Below, in pieces: positions 1-8,622 of a stretch of 64,000 bases of DNA. This DNA is from Ogataea parapolymorpha DL-1 (lineage: Eukaryota; Ascomycota; Pichiomycetes; Pichiales; Pichiaceae): positions 1,364,001 to 1,428,000 of the forward strand of contig NC_027860.1 in the NCBI RefSeq assembly GCF_000187245.1, given 5' to 3'. Below the pieces are notes generated by a model that saw only the letters and a program-made list of their open reading frames with translations, had not been told where the DNA came from and did no database searches. The position numbers and the translations under genes are program-made. Within the stretch, counting starts at the first letter, position 1; each line of letters opens with the position of its first letter.

Positions 1-60
1 GAAATACTATGGACCAACTACTACTCTTCGCAGTTCGTTCTCTTTTTCGCCCTTGCCATC

Positions 61-360
61 ATGGAGAAGAACTCGAAAATCATCATCAACAATCTGAATC
101 AGTTTGACCAGATCCTCAAGTTCATGAATGACTTGAGTGGCCATTTGGACGTTGACGACCTGCTTATGCGCGCAGAGCTGTTATTCCTTAAATTCAGACA
201 GATGGTTGAGTTACTTGACAGGAAGAACTCGAAGACTGGCGCACACGCTTTGAAGGAGACTACGGAGACGGTTGTTAGCGACGAGCTGCGTCAGCTGCTC
301 TCAAAAGAGCCTGTTATCCAAAAAGAAGAGCCAAGAACTAGCGACACTCCATTCGGTTGA
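61..360 (+). CDS. small helical protein of unknown function (99 aa)
   Basis: I do not recognise this protein. It starts at an ATG with good context and runs 99 residues. Residues 1-55 look like two amphipathic helices with regular hydrophobic spacing (Ile/Leu/Phe/Met). The C-terminal third is charged and rich in Glu, Lys and Thr. There is no signal peptide, membrane segment or Cys/His cluster. The size and helical pattern resemble small subunits of coiled-coil complexes (kinetochore DASH, BLOC-1 or Mediator types), but I see no family signature. The window starts only 60 bases upstream, so an earlier exon cannot be excluded. RAP1 follows in the same direction about 300 bases later. Confidence 0.6.
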   Translation: MEKNSKIIINNLNQFDQILKFMNDLSGHLDVDDLLMRAELLFLKFRQMVELLDRKNSKTGAHALKETTETVVSDELRQLLSKEPVIQKEEPRTSDTPFG

Positions 361-662
361 GTATGTATTTACGTAATCAAACAGACCAGGGGGCGCGGGC
401 TCTTGGCACCTTTGCACCGATGTAATACGGTTGCGAAAAAAAAAACCTTTCACCATCCAAAGGCTTCATTGTGAACAGGCGATTGTTGTACTGTTGTCAT
501 TTCTACTGAAACAGACTTTGCCAACTCCAAATTTCGTTCCACAAAGTATATTCGTTTTCATACGCACATCAGCGGTGTAAGGAAGCTTGATAACAACCTG
601 GACCCGATTGTTTATTTTTTTAATCAAAACATCAAAACACCAGCAGCTCAGAAAAAATAACA
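361..662. other. intergenic region upstream of RAP1
   Basis: This 302-base spacer must hold the 3' end of the upstream small gene and the RAP1 promoter. It has a G/C-rich patch near 389-402, an A10 run near 436-445 and a T-rich stretch near 610-623. I find no clear TATA box and no exact copy of the GGGTGGCG telomere-type repeat that could mark Rap1 autoregulation. Confidence 0.5.
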
Positions 663-2504
663 ATGGCTTCCAACGATGCCGAGTCGTCGCTGGAGTCTGC
701 TGCTGCTACTGCCACAGCTGCCATGAAAGCCAGCGAGCAAGAAAAAACGTCGAATGCCGTGCTTGAGGACGAAAGTTTGATCAACAATTTGGTGGAGAGC
801 TTGGATAAACCGGACGACACAGATGCTTCCATCAAGGCTGAAGAGTCCCTGGTGGACCCGTCTTTGTCGCGGTCGCCGCTTGATCAAGTTCTACTGGGGC
901 AGAAGTTTATTTTGCTGGGAAATGGTGCGGCCAATGAGGATGTTAGCCACGTGATTGAGGAATTGGGAGGAAGCGTGGTGAGTGGTGAAAACAATCAAGG
1001 AATATATCTTGCTCGGTCTGTGTCGGACGTGAACCCAAATATCAACGTTCCGGTGTACTCTTTCAACTTTGTTTACACGGCGCAAAGAGATCACGTTTTG
1101 CCCGATCTGAACGATTTCAAAATCCGCCGTCCACCCCAGCTACCGCAGAACCTCAACATCAACATTGGCGAGTTGGCGAAAACGGGGCTCAAGGAAGATG
1201 AGTCTGTAGAGAGCGCGTTATCAATGAGCGCAGAGCCGCAGAAGAAACGGTCTATGAAATTCACAGAGCTGGAGGACGCTTGTATCTTGGACTTGATCAG
1301 AAGAAATCCGAATCTGCGGTCGACGCACAGCTTTTTCGCCAAAATTGCTCAGCTGCCCGTGTTGAGCGGCCACACAGGCAACTCGATCCGGTTCAGGTTC
1401 CGCAAAATTCTAGCAGATAAGCTTGACTACGTGTACCAGGTGGATCCTCAAACGAACAAGCTGATTCTGGATCCGGTGACAAACGAGCCAATCAAGGTCA
1501 AGGACCTTCCAAGCCTGCTTAAGTCGCAGTACACCGCCGAAGAGGACTACGAGCTATGCAAACACATTTTACATTTCAAGGAGAACATGTCGCAATATGC
1601 CAAGAAACGTAAGCTGGACGGTAACAGCATACCTGAATCTGTTTTCACCGAACTGGTGGCAAAGTTCCCTAGACATAGTGCAATGTCGTGGAGAGATCGG
1701 TACCGGAAGTTCGCCTCGAAATACGGCCTGGAGGAATATATGAAGTACTACGAGGATTGTCTGGCGAAGAACATCACCCCGCAGCCAATGAAGAACCTTA
1801 GTTCGAGAGCGAAGGATTCCAAGGACGTGAAGAGAATGAAGCTGGACGACAAGAACGACATGGTTCCTAGTCTGGATAGAATCGAGGCACTGGCGCGAGT
1901 TTCTGTGGAACGCAAAGAAACCGAGGAAAATGCTGCAAAGAAGGAGGACAGCCCAGAAGCCAAGGGCGAGAAAGACAAACGGCTCGACGACGGGTCTGCT
2001 TCCGCTAATCTCTTTGAAGACGCTAACGAGGACGAGATCAAGGCTCTGAACGACGATCTGAGCAAATTTGACGCTCTGCCTTCGATTGAGACCGAGGGCA
2101 ACTTCTCGTTCGAGGAGCTCAAGAAGGAGGACCCCGAGCCCCTGAAAAACAAGTCCCTGATCAACGTCGAGGAGACCTGTGCGCAGATCGAGCAGATATT
2201 CGGGAGCTTTGGCTCATCCATCACCACATCTTTTGAGCTGTTCAAGGTGATGAACGAAAAAGTTGGGCTCTCGATGGGGTGGCTGACTTACTGGTTTGAC
2301 TGTTCTTGCGGCCATCTGAATCTATTCATGGCGGCCATTCTCAACTATATCCGGAACGACGAGTTAATACTGAGCAATTATCCCGGATTTTGGACTTCTG
2401 AGCACGACCGCATGCTCAAGGAAGAAGACAAAATTTCGGATTTAATCAAGTTGCACGGTTTGGAGTCGGTCACGAAACGGCGAGAAGCACTGTACGGCGA
2501 ATAG
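663..2504 (+). CDS. RAP1: Rap1 telomere-binding / transcription regulator
   Basis: Sequence-specific DNA-binding protein of telomeres and promoters. Domain order matches Rap1: an acidic Ala/Ser-rich N-terminus, a BRCT domain at about 73-150, a double Myb-type DNA-binding region at about 195-375, an acidic/Lys-rich linker, and a Rap1 C-terminal (RCT) protein-interaction domain at about 505-613. The Myb region carries the Rap1-typical GNSIRFRFRKIL helix and the WRDRYRKF ... YYEDC ... PMKNLS stretch, which line up with the second Myb repeat of S. cerevisiae Rap1. At 613 aa it is shorter than the 827-residue Saccharomyces protein, mainly in the low-complexity parts. Methylotrophic yeasts are reported to carry two RAP1 genes; I cannot say from this window which copy this is. 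Confidence 0.95.
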   Translation: MASNDAESSLESAAATATAAMKASEQEKTSNAVLEDESLINNLVESLDKPDDTDASIKAEESLVDPSLSRSPLDQVLLGQKFILLGNGAANEDVSHVIEELGGSVVSGENNQGIYLARSVSDVNPNINVPVYSFNFVYTAQRDHVLPDLNDFKIRRPPQLPQNLNINIGELAKTGLKEDESVESALSMSAEPQKKRSMKFTELEDACILDLIRRNPNLRSTHSFFAKIAQLPVLSGHTGNSIRFRFRKILADKLDYVYQVDPQTNKLILDPVTNEPIKVKDLPSLLKSQYTAEEDYELCKHILHFKENMSQYAKKRKLDGNSIPESVFTELVAKFPRHSAMSWRDRYRKFASKYGLEEYMKYYEDCLAKNITPQPMKNLSSRAKDSKDVKRMKLDDKNDMVPSLDRIEALARVSVERKETEENAAKKEDSPEAKGEKDKRLDDGSASANLFEDANEDEIKALNDDLSKFDALPSIETEGNFSFEELKKEDPEPLKNKSLINVEETCAQIEQIFGSFGSSITTSFELFKVMNEKVGLSMGWLTYWFDCSCGHLNLFMAAILNYIRNDELILSNYPGFWTSEHDRMLKEEDKISDLIKLHGLESVTKRREALYGE

Positions 2505-2612
2505 GTGTATAGCATCTTTGTTGCTTTGGCACTGAAATAAAATCCGTGAGTTTGGAGCATCCACGACCTCCGTATATTTATCTCCGTCTTTGTGGAAACC
2601 CCAGAGATGGTG

Positions 2613-2620
2613 TATATAAG
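2613..2620 (+). promoter_or_regulatory. TATA box of the SDR gene
   Basis: TATATAAG lies 46 bases before the ATG at 2666, in the short gap after RAP1. Its position suits a strong TATA-dependent promoter. Confidence 0.6.
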
Positions 2621-2665
2621 GACAAGCAATTGTCCTTACCACATCACTGAAAAGCAACAGAACAC

Positions 2666-3415
2666 ATGTCTTTTGAAGGAAAGTCTGCTTTGATCACTGG
2701 CGCCAACAAGAACCTCGGAAAAGAGACCGCCCTGGCCTTTGCCAAAGGTGGTAGCAACCTTGCTCTGCACTACCACTCTGCCAAGGAGAAAGACGCATTG
2801 ACCAAATTTGCTTCTGACATTGAGTCAGAGTACAAGGTCAAGACGGTTGTTATCTCTGGCGACCTGACCAACGAAAAAGACACCAAGAACTTGTTCGACA
2901 CTGCCATCTCTGCCTTGGGCAAGGTTGACATTGCCGTTAACAATGTCGGTATGGTGCTGAGAAAGCCATTGGCCGAGACCTCTTTGACCGAATACGATAA
3001 GATGTTTGACACCAACACCAAAGCCTCGTTCCTATTCCTCAGAGAGGCTGCCAACAAGGTTGCAGACGAGGGATCGGTCATCATGCTCACCACGTCTCTT
3101 TTGGCAGCATACACCGACGGCTACTCCATCTACCAGGCTGCCAAGGCAGGAGTCCACATGATGTGCAAGACCTTGTCGAAAGAATCTCCTCGTAAAATCT
3201 CGTTCAACTGCGTGTCTCCAGGTCCAATGGACACACCGTTTTTGTATGGCCAGGAGACCAAGGAGCGGGTCGAATTTTTCAAGACACAGAGTGCCTATGG
3301 CAGACTCACAGAAATTTCGGACATTGTGCCAATTATCACCTTTTTGGCTAAAGACGGTCACTGGATCACTGGCCAAAACCTGTTTGCAAACAACGGATTT
3401 ACTGCTCCATTTTAG
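2666..3415 (+). CDS. short-chain dehydrogenase/reductase
   Basis: Classical SDR of 249 aa, the usual length for this family. The N-terminal Rossmann motif reads TGANKNLG (residues 11-18), the structural motif is NNVG rather than NNAG (near residue 93), and the catalytic Tyr-x3-Lys is YQAAK (about 153-157) with Ser/Thr residues upstream in TTSLL. It should use NAD(P)H to reduce or oxidise a small alcohol/carbonyl; the substrate cannot be read from sequence. It is similar in shape to FabG-type 3-oxoacyl reductases but lacks a PTS1 signal, so it is probably cytosolic. A strong TATA box suggests regulated expression. The next gene begins only 8 bases after its stop codon. Confidence 0.85.
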   Translation: MSFEGKSALITGANKNLGKETALAFAKGGSNLALHYHSAKEKDALTKFASDIESEYKVKTVVISGDLTNEKDTKNLFDTAISALGKVDIAVNNVGMVLRKPLAETSLTEYDKMFDTNTKASFLFLREAANKVADEGSVIMLTTSLLAAYTDGYSIYQAAKAGVHMMCKTLSKESPRKISFNCVSPGPMDTPFLYGQETKERVEFFKTQSAYGRLTEISDIVPIITFLAKDGHWITGQNLFANNGFTAPF

Positions 3416-3423
3416 GCAAAGTT

Positions 3424-3912
3424 ATGTTGAATGGATTTTACTTTGGATATTTTTTACTCCACATCCCTATCACCGTGCTCATGGATGCCACCCTTGCAGT
3501 GCCGCGTGCTTGGCAGCTGGACATCCAGAAGCGGTTGAGCGATTTCCATGTAGCCCAGAACAAGGACTTCCTGTGTGCCGAGCCGCCGCTGTGGCTCCAG
3601 TTTTTTGTTGTGTTTGAGCTCGTTTTCCAGCTGCCCTTGTTCGTGGCTGCCGGAGCTGACTACTGGAAAAACAAGTGCTACTCGCCCAAACTGCACCCGT
3701 ACATGTTGTTGTACGGCTTCAACGCGTCGTTCACCACGCTGTGCTGTCTAGTGTACGTCTACTTCGAGAGTGCGGCGCACGGTCTCACCACCGCAGAGAC
3801 GCTCAACCTCCTGGGAGTCTACTTCCCCACGTTTGTGATCCCTGCGATGATGACCGTCGACTTTGCGTCGCGCATCAATGCCAACATATCTGGAAAACAG
3901 CACACAGATTAG
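3424..3912 (+). CDS. EMA19: EXPERA-domain protein, Ema19 / TMEM97 (sigma-2 receptor) family
   Basis: A 162-residue integral membrane protein with four predicted helices (about 3-22, 56-76, 94-114, 127-147). The first helix has the family pattern FYFGYFLLHIPIT..MD and is followed by the conserved Trp/Pro-containing loop, as in the EXPERA family that includes human TMEM97 and yeast YLR050C (EMA19). Members sit in the ER and bind sterol-like ligands; yeast Ema19 is linked to handling of mitochondrial precursors at the ER. The start cannot be moved downstream without losing helix 1, so the ATG really is 8 bases after the SDR stop. The promoter must lie inside the SDR gene, or the two share a transcript. 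Confidence 0.85.
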   Translation: MLNGFYFGYFLLHIPITVLMDATLAVPRAWQLDIQKRLSDFHVAQNKDFLCAEPPLWLQFFVVFELVFQLPLFVAAGADYWKNKCYSPKLHPYMLLYGFNASFTTLCCLVYVYFESAAHGLTTAETLNLLGVYFPTFVIPAMMTVDFASRINANISGKQHTD

Positions 3913-3920
3913 CCGATTAA

Positions 3921-4217
3921 CTAGTTGTATTTAGCCTGCAATTCATCGACCAGAGCAATGTATTTCTTCTCGGCCTCCTCCTGGGAAGTTCCCTCGAGCT
4001 TCTTCCAGGCCTCCCATTTGTACTTGCCCTTGAAGTCGAAAACACCCGGCTTGTCGGTGGTGTTGTCCCCCACCGTTGCCTGCTTGTACAAGCCGTACAA
4101 TTGCAACAACTCGTCGTCGTTGGGTCTTTTGGCCATATTCTGGACCGCAGCAGCCTAGGAATTAGTACGTCACCACGGCTTGGTACTTACTTTGTCGGTA
4201 AATTCTTGAGAAACCAT
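3921..4217 (-). CDS. ACB1: acyl-CoA-binding protein (two exons)
   Basis: Small cytosolic carrier of long-chain acyl-CoA esters. The coding exons are 4217..4191 and 4154..3921, joined across a 36-nt intron. The spliced product is 86 aa (S. cerevisiae Acb1 is 87 aa). Exon 1 encodes MVSQEFTDK and exon 2 opens AAAVQNMAKRPNDDELLQLYGLYKQ in short segments that align with yeast Acb1 throughout. The ligand-binding signature YKQATVGD and the KYKWEAW motif are present. Without splicing, translation meets an in-frame TGA inside the intron. The gene is convergent with EMA19 (8 bases between stops) and divergent from MCD4 (96 bases between start codons). Confidence 0.95.
4155..4190 (-). other. ACB1: 36-nt spliceosomal intron in ACB1
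   Basis: On the minus strand the intron begins GTAAGT and ends TAG. A TACTAAT branch-point motif lies so close that its branch A is 7 nt before the final G. Removing these 36 bases joins exon codons in phase 0 and restores the conserved Acb1 N-terminus. Confidence 0.9.
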
Positions 4218-4313
4218 GGTTGTAGTAGTTGGTTAAGTTTTCTTTTTGCTCAATAACCCACTCCATGTGAATTTTTATTTTCTCTCGAGAAAAAGGCCGG
4301 TCGATCGACGCTG

Positions 4314-7283
4314 ATGGTAAACAAAACGCGAAAGAAATCTCAACCACCATCCACTCCTTTCACTGCGATGCCTGAAGACCGAAGCCACAAACGGAGGATC
4401 CTGCTTGTTGTGGGCGTGCTGTTCCATCTGCTGTACCTATGGTCCATCTTTGACATCTACTTTGTCAGTCCATTGGTCCACGGAATGAACCATTTCGTCA
4501 GCACAAACAATCCTCCAGCCAAGCGCCTATTCCTCATAGTTGGAGATGGACAGCGTGCCGACAAGACACTGGCCAAAATCCACAACCCAGAAACCGGGAA
4601 AAGCGAGTATCTGGCGCCGTACCTCCGCTCACTAATAGAGACTCAAGGCACGTACGGTATCTCGCACACCAGAATGCCTACCGAATCGCGACCAGGCCAT
4701 GTGGCCATGATTGCGGGATTTTACGAGGATGTGAGTGCAGTCACGAAAGGCTGGAAGGAAAACCCTGTCGATTTCGACTCTGTCTTCAACCAATCGGCCC
4801 ACACCTACTCTTTTGGCTCGCCAGACATTCTGCCCATGTTTGCTGCCGGAGCGTCTGATCCCGGCAGAGTGGATACCTGGATGTATGGACACGAGTTTGA
4901 GGATTTCACATCCTCGTCCATTGAACTCGACAAGTTTGTGTTTGAACATCTAGACCAGTTGTTCGACAATTCCACGAAAGATCCAGTTTTAGATGCCCAG
5001 ATCCGACAGGACAAAAACGTGTTTTTCCTGCATCTGCTGGGAACAGACACGGCCGGCCACAGCTACAGACCGTACTCCAAAGAGTACTACGACAATATCC
5101 GCTACACGGACGAGCAAATCCGCAAGCTGGTGCCCAAGGTGAACAGCTTTTTTGGAGACGACAGGACTGCGTTTGTATTCACGGCAGACCACGGAATGAG
5201 CGATTTCGGTTCTCACGGTGACGGACATCCAGACAATACACGCACACCGCTGATTTGTTGGGGTGCGGGTTGCAAGAAACCGCTCTTTATCGATGCGTCC
5301 GAAAACGAGTATCTCGCCAAAGAGCCACTCGAGATGGAGACATGGGGGCTGGATAACATCAAACGGCACGACGTGAAACAGGCAGACATTGCCTCGCTGA
5401 TGTCGTTCCTTGTTGGTCTTAATTATCCTGCCAACTCCGTGGGCGAGCTTCCGATCGAATATCTGGACGTTCCTGAGCTCGACAAGATTAGAGGTCTTTA
5501 TCACAACGCGTTGAGCATCCACGAGCAGTACCTAGTGAAGCTGCAGGAGGTGGAAAGCAACCAGTTCGACTTCAAGCCATTTCCAGGCTTTGAAACCAAG
5601 CCGGGCCACGTGTACAAGGCCGAGATTGAAAACCTGATTGAGCAGGTTTCCGAGGGTGTCATTGAGGCCGAGAAACCGGCCATTGAGCTCATAGAGGAGC
5701 TCATTACGGTGTCTCTCCAGGGCCTCGACTATCTCCAAAAATACAACTGGTTGCTGCTGAGGAGTATCGTGACCCTGGGCTTCGTTGGCTGGATCGTCTA
5801 CTCTTTCATTATTTTCTTGCAATTGTACATTGTGCCGAGCCATCTCGACCACACTATCCACAATTCTGCCGGCTGGATAGAGCGAATCAGCATCTACACA
5901 TTTTTTGGGTCGCTTGCGGCTGGCCTGGGCTACGTGCTCTTCTACCAGAACTCGCCTATCAACTACTATCTCTACACGGCTTTCCCTATCTATTTTTGGC
6001 ATAGCATCGTGGAGCAGCGCCAGACACTGATTGTTGGGCTCCGTGAATTTTTCAAAGGGTACAATAGATGGTTTATTGTGGTGGTGTTGGGAGCAATCGT
6101 TGGGTATTTTGAATGCATCACGATAGGTTTCACGAATCGGGGAATTTTTGTGTTTATGTTTGTGGTCCTGGGGGTTTATCCAATGGCTGTGGCGAGACTA
6201 CCACTTTTACGAAGCCTGGCGTGGGTTACGACGTGCGGTATCCTTTCCTTTTTCCCCGCGCAAAATCCTGTGAAAACTGAAACCTTGGAGCTGATTGTGG
6301 CGGGTGGAGTGCTGATTCTTTTGATCGGCGCAGCGGCCCTCTACCAGTTGCGCCTGCCCTCATACACAGCCAACCTGGTGCTGGTTCAACTGGGACTGGT
6401 GGCTCTTGCCATTGTGTCCACGTCTAAGGCAGTCGTGTCACTACAGCGCCGAGAAGGATTACCTAAGGACGCGCAAGTTTTGGGGTGGCTCAATTTGGGA
6501 CTCTCGCTACTTGTGCTCCCGGTTTTGCACCAGCTGAGGCCGGATCCGAGCTACAAGACACGGTTCCTGATCATTTTCCTGGCGTTTTCCCCGACGTTTG
6601 TGATCCTCACAATCTCGTTTGAGACGCTATTTTACGTGCTGTTCTCGGCAATGGTGTTCCAATGGATCGGAGTGGAATCCGCGATATCCTCAAGAGTGTC
6701 AAAATGGCCGCAGCTGCTTAGAGTGGCAATCATCGGATTCTTCTTCCTACAGATAGCATTTTTCGGAACCGGAAATATTGCGTCGGTGTCGACTTTCTCG
6801 CTGGATTCGGTGTACCGGCTGCTCCCGATATTTGATCCCTTCCCAATGGGCGCACTACTCATGCTCAAGCTGATTATTCCTTACGTGATTTTGAGCGTGG
6901 GACTCGGGCTGATGAATCTCAAGTTGCATCTGATAATATTCAGCATTTCGTCATTGATCATTTCGTTGAGCGATTTGTTGTCGCTCAACTTTTTCTACTT
7001 GGTTAAGACCGAGGGATCGTGGCTGGACATCGGACTAACAATCTCCAACTATTGTCTCGCAATATTGAATTCGCTCTTCATTTTGTTGCTCGAGCTATTA
7101 TCCAACATTTTGCTCGCTAAAACCGAGCTGGTGAAATCGGGCCACCACACCACGGAGAGATCGAAAATTGACCTGGCAATCGACTCGCCCGAGTACAGAT
7201 CGATTCTGCGTGAGGTCGAGCGCGTCGAGTCCCTAGGAGGCTCAATTGCTACAAGGGTTAAGCGCAGATCAACAAAAACCTAG
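4314..7283 (+). CDS. MCD4: GPI ethanolamine-phosphate transferase 1
   Basis: ER membrane enzyme that adds ethanolamine phosphate to the first mannose of GPI anchor precursors (PIG-N family). The protein has 989 aa, against 919 in S. cerevisiae. A short N-terminal tail is followed by a signal-anchor helix (about 29-50), then a luminal alkaline-phosphatase-like domain with VGDGQRAD (76-83), the RMPTESRPGHVAMIAGFYED block and the metal-binding TADHGMSDFGSHGDGH motif. The C-terminal half contains about a dozen or more hydrophobic helices. The chosen ATG gives MVNKTR, close to MWNKTR of yeast Mcd4; the next in-frame ATG at 4368 would also keep the signal anchor. Confidence 0.96.
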   Translation: MVNKTRKKSQPPSTPFTAMPEDRSHKRRILLVVGVLFHLLYLWSIFDIYFVSPLVHGMNHFVSTNNPPAKRLFLIVGDGQRADKTLAKIHNPETGKSEYLAPYLRSLIETQGTYGISHTRMPTESRPGHVAMIAGFYEDVSAVTKGWKENPVDFDSVFNQSAHTYSFGSPDILPMFAAGASDPGRVDTWMYGHEFEDFTSSSIELDKFVFEHLDQLFDNSTKDPVLDAQIRQDKNVFFLHLLGTDTAGHSYRPYSKEYYDNIRYTDEQIRKLVPKVNSFFGDDRTAFVFTADHGMSDFGSHGDGHPDNTRTPLICWGAGCKKPLFIDASENEYLAKEPLEMETWGLDNIKRHDVKQADIASLMSFLVGLNYPANSVGELPIEYLDVPELDKIRGLYHNALSIHEQYLVKLQEVESNQFDFKPFPGFETKPGHVYKAEIENLIEQVSEGVIEAEKPAIELIEELITVSLQGLDYLQKYNWLLLRSIVTLGFVGWIVYSFIIFLQLYIVPSHLDHTIHNSAGWIERISIYTFFGSLAAGLGYVLFYQNSPINYYLYTAFPIYFWHSIVEQRQTLIVGLREFFKGYNRWFIVVVLGAIVGYFECITIGFTNRGIFVFMFVVLGVYPMAVARLPLLRSLAWVTTCGILSFFPAQNPVKTETLELIVAGGVLILLIGAAALYQLRLPSYTANLVLVQLGLVALAIVSTSKAVVSLQRREGLPKDAQVLGWLNLGLSLLVLPVLHQLRPDPSYKTRFLIIFLAFSPTFVILTISFETLFYVLFSAMVFQWIGVESAISSRVSKWPQLLRVAIIGFFFLQIAFFGTGNIASVSTFSLDSVYRLLPIFDPFPMGALLMLKLIIPYVILSVGLGLMNLKLHLIIFSISSLIISLSDLLSLNFFYLVKTEGSWLDIGLTISNYCLAILNSLFILLLELLSNILLAKTELVKSGHHTTERSKIDLAIDSPEYRSILREVERVESLGGSIATRVKRRSTKT

Positions 7284-7436
7284 ACCGATAGATTGTGTAA
7301 CCACTATTGTACAACAAATTTTCTTCTAGACTGCGCCGCATGTGTAACTAGTTCTAGCCACTGGTGCATGAGGCTAAGCACAGTTTCCACCCCTGGTAGT
7401 ATGGCTCGGCGCGTATAGCGAAAAAATTAAACTGGG

Positions 7437-7466
7437 GCGGGCTTTGCGGGCTTTACGGGTTCGCGG
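7437..7466 (+). promoter_or_regulatory. CGGG-rich tandem repeat in ECL1 promoter
   Basis: GCGGGCTTT occurs twice back to back (7437-7445, 7446-7454) and continues into ACGGGTTCGCGG. The evenly spaced CGGG cores look like a binding array for a zinc-cluster or zinc-finger factor. Confidence 0.4.
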
Positions 7467-7628
7467 TAGAGTCTCGACCAAAAAATGGTGGCTCCGAGCC
7501 ACGCGGTGCGTCAATTTTTTTTCCAATGACTACTATTACCGAAAAAAATGTGACAGCAATGAATATATGACTCTAAATTAGTCGTGTCTCCCATGAGGAG
7601 AGAAAAATTAAGCTAAACGTGGTTTAAG

Positions 7629-7636
7629 TATAAATA
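7629..7636 (+). promoter_or_regulatory. TATA box of ECL1
   Basis: A perfect TATAAATA sits 57 bases before the ECL1 ATG, in A/T-rich DNA. Confidence 0.6.
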
Positions 7637-7692
7637 GCCCGATAAAGTGGAGTTTATATTTTCAAAAGTTTCAAGAAAAGTTTTCACTCGAA

Positions 7693-8172
7693 ATGTCTGC
7701 TTTCAACGATTACTGCTTGGTTTGCGAGAAGATATGTACTAGCAACTCTGTCTACTGCTCTGAGGAGTGTAGAGTAGCGGATCAGCAACAAACCGCCTCA
7801 CCTACTTTGTCCACCTGCTCCTCCGTGCAATCCGCTCAGACGTCAAACTTCAACTCGATCCCAACAATTATCTCCCCTGTGTTGGCTCCACAGTACAACT
7901 ACGTGCCTGTTTTCAAGAATACGTCGAGCTTGTTGAAGTCACCGCCCTTCAAGGACTTGAGCTATGAGTCACCTATGCTTGCAAGTATATCAGTTCAGAA
8001 CGACTTGGACTCCAACAGACTGGATTTGAACGCTACTAAATCAACCGCCCCGCTGAATGTGAGCGAAATACCCAGATCACAGATGTATAGATCGGCCGCC
8101 CAAAACGTGAGCGATCTACTCTCAAGCACTCCGGCTTCGGAAAACTACAAGAAATGGCTTTCTACTCATTAG
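7693..8172 (+). CDS. ECL1: Ecl1-family zinc-binding lifespan regulator
   Basis: A 159-residue protein with the ECL1 signature at the N-terminus: DYCLVCEK followed by VYCSEECR, giving Cys pairs at about 8/11 and 22/26 that should bind one zinc ion. The rest is Ser/Thr/Asn-rich and probably disordered, ending in the family-typical short basic/aromatic tail (ENYKKWLSTH). Ecl1 proteins of S. pombe and S. cerevisiae extend chronological lifespan and respond to nutrient or zinc limitation; the molecular activity is unclear. The promoter has a TATA box, a stress-element core and a CGGG repeat, which fits inducible expression. Confidence 0.85.
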   Translation: MSAFNDYCLVCEKICTSNSVYCSEECRVADQQQTASPTLSTCSSVQSAQTSNFNSIPTIISPVLAPQYNYVPVFKNTSSLLKSPPFKDLSYESPMLASISVQNDLDSNRLDLNATKSTAPLNVSEIPRSQMYRSAAQNVSDLLSSTPASENYKKWLSTH

Positions 8173-8622
8173 GCCGATTCCGAAAACTTGCATCGCTACA
8201 TCTGCATTTCACGAATGACTTTTAAACTCATCGTCATAAAAATCATCAGGGAAAACTGGGTTTTTCTTTCATCATTAACATCTGAAACCGCGCTGTTGCC
8301 GGATTTAGGCTGTTTACAGCGCTAGGTTGCGTTAAACAGAGCATTAGGTTCTTCATTTTGCATTACATCACTCAAAGCATATATAGTTAAGTAACTAAAT
8401 TTTACGTCATACTCCACTATATTTATTATTAGTTCTGCAAAGAAAAATTTTGACATGTTTCTCTTGCATAAAGTGTGGCTTTCGAACCCTTCTCGAATAA
8501 TCCAACACGCTAAAATTTTTAAATGTTGGGGAAAATTTTTCTCCTATAATGGTAAACATACACAACACGTAACTGCATCTGCGTCAAAATGCAAGACCCC
8601 TCCTTGTCCTCGGGCCCCGAGA
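8173..8622. other. long convergent intergenic region
   Basis: ECL1 and CUZ1 converge here, yet the spacer is 450 bases, long for this compact genome. It is A/T-rich, with a TATA-like CATATATAG near 8379-8387. An open frame enters from 8455 and runs antisense into CUZ1, but it shows no family signature. I see no tRNA fold. Confidence 0.4.

Larger units (their letters stand above)
7284..7692. other. intergenic region, ECL1 promoter
   Basis: This 409-base spacer separates MCD4 from ECL1. It contains a CCCCT stress-element core at 7390-7394, a tandem GCGGGCTTT repeat at 7437-7454 followed by ACGGGTTCGCGG, and a TATAAATA box at 7629-7636. The last part (7530-7692) is A/T-rich. I see no RNA gene. 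Confidence 0.5.

Noticed and set aside
361..366. GTATGT, a perfect donor sequence, directly after the stop of the first gene
   Set aside because: The stop codon lies upstream of it, so splicing could not extend the protein, and no matching acceptor is evident.
8470..8500. TTCGAACCC resembling a tRNA T-loop
   Set aside because: The flanking bases do not form a T-stem, and no D-arm, anticodon arm or acceptor stem can be drawn on either strand.
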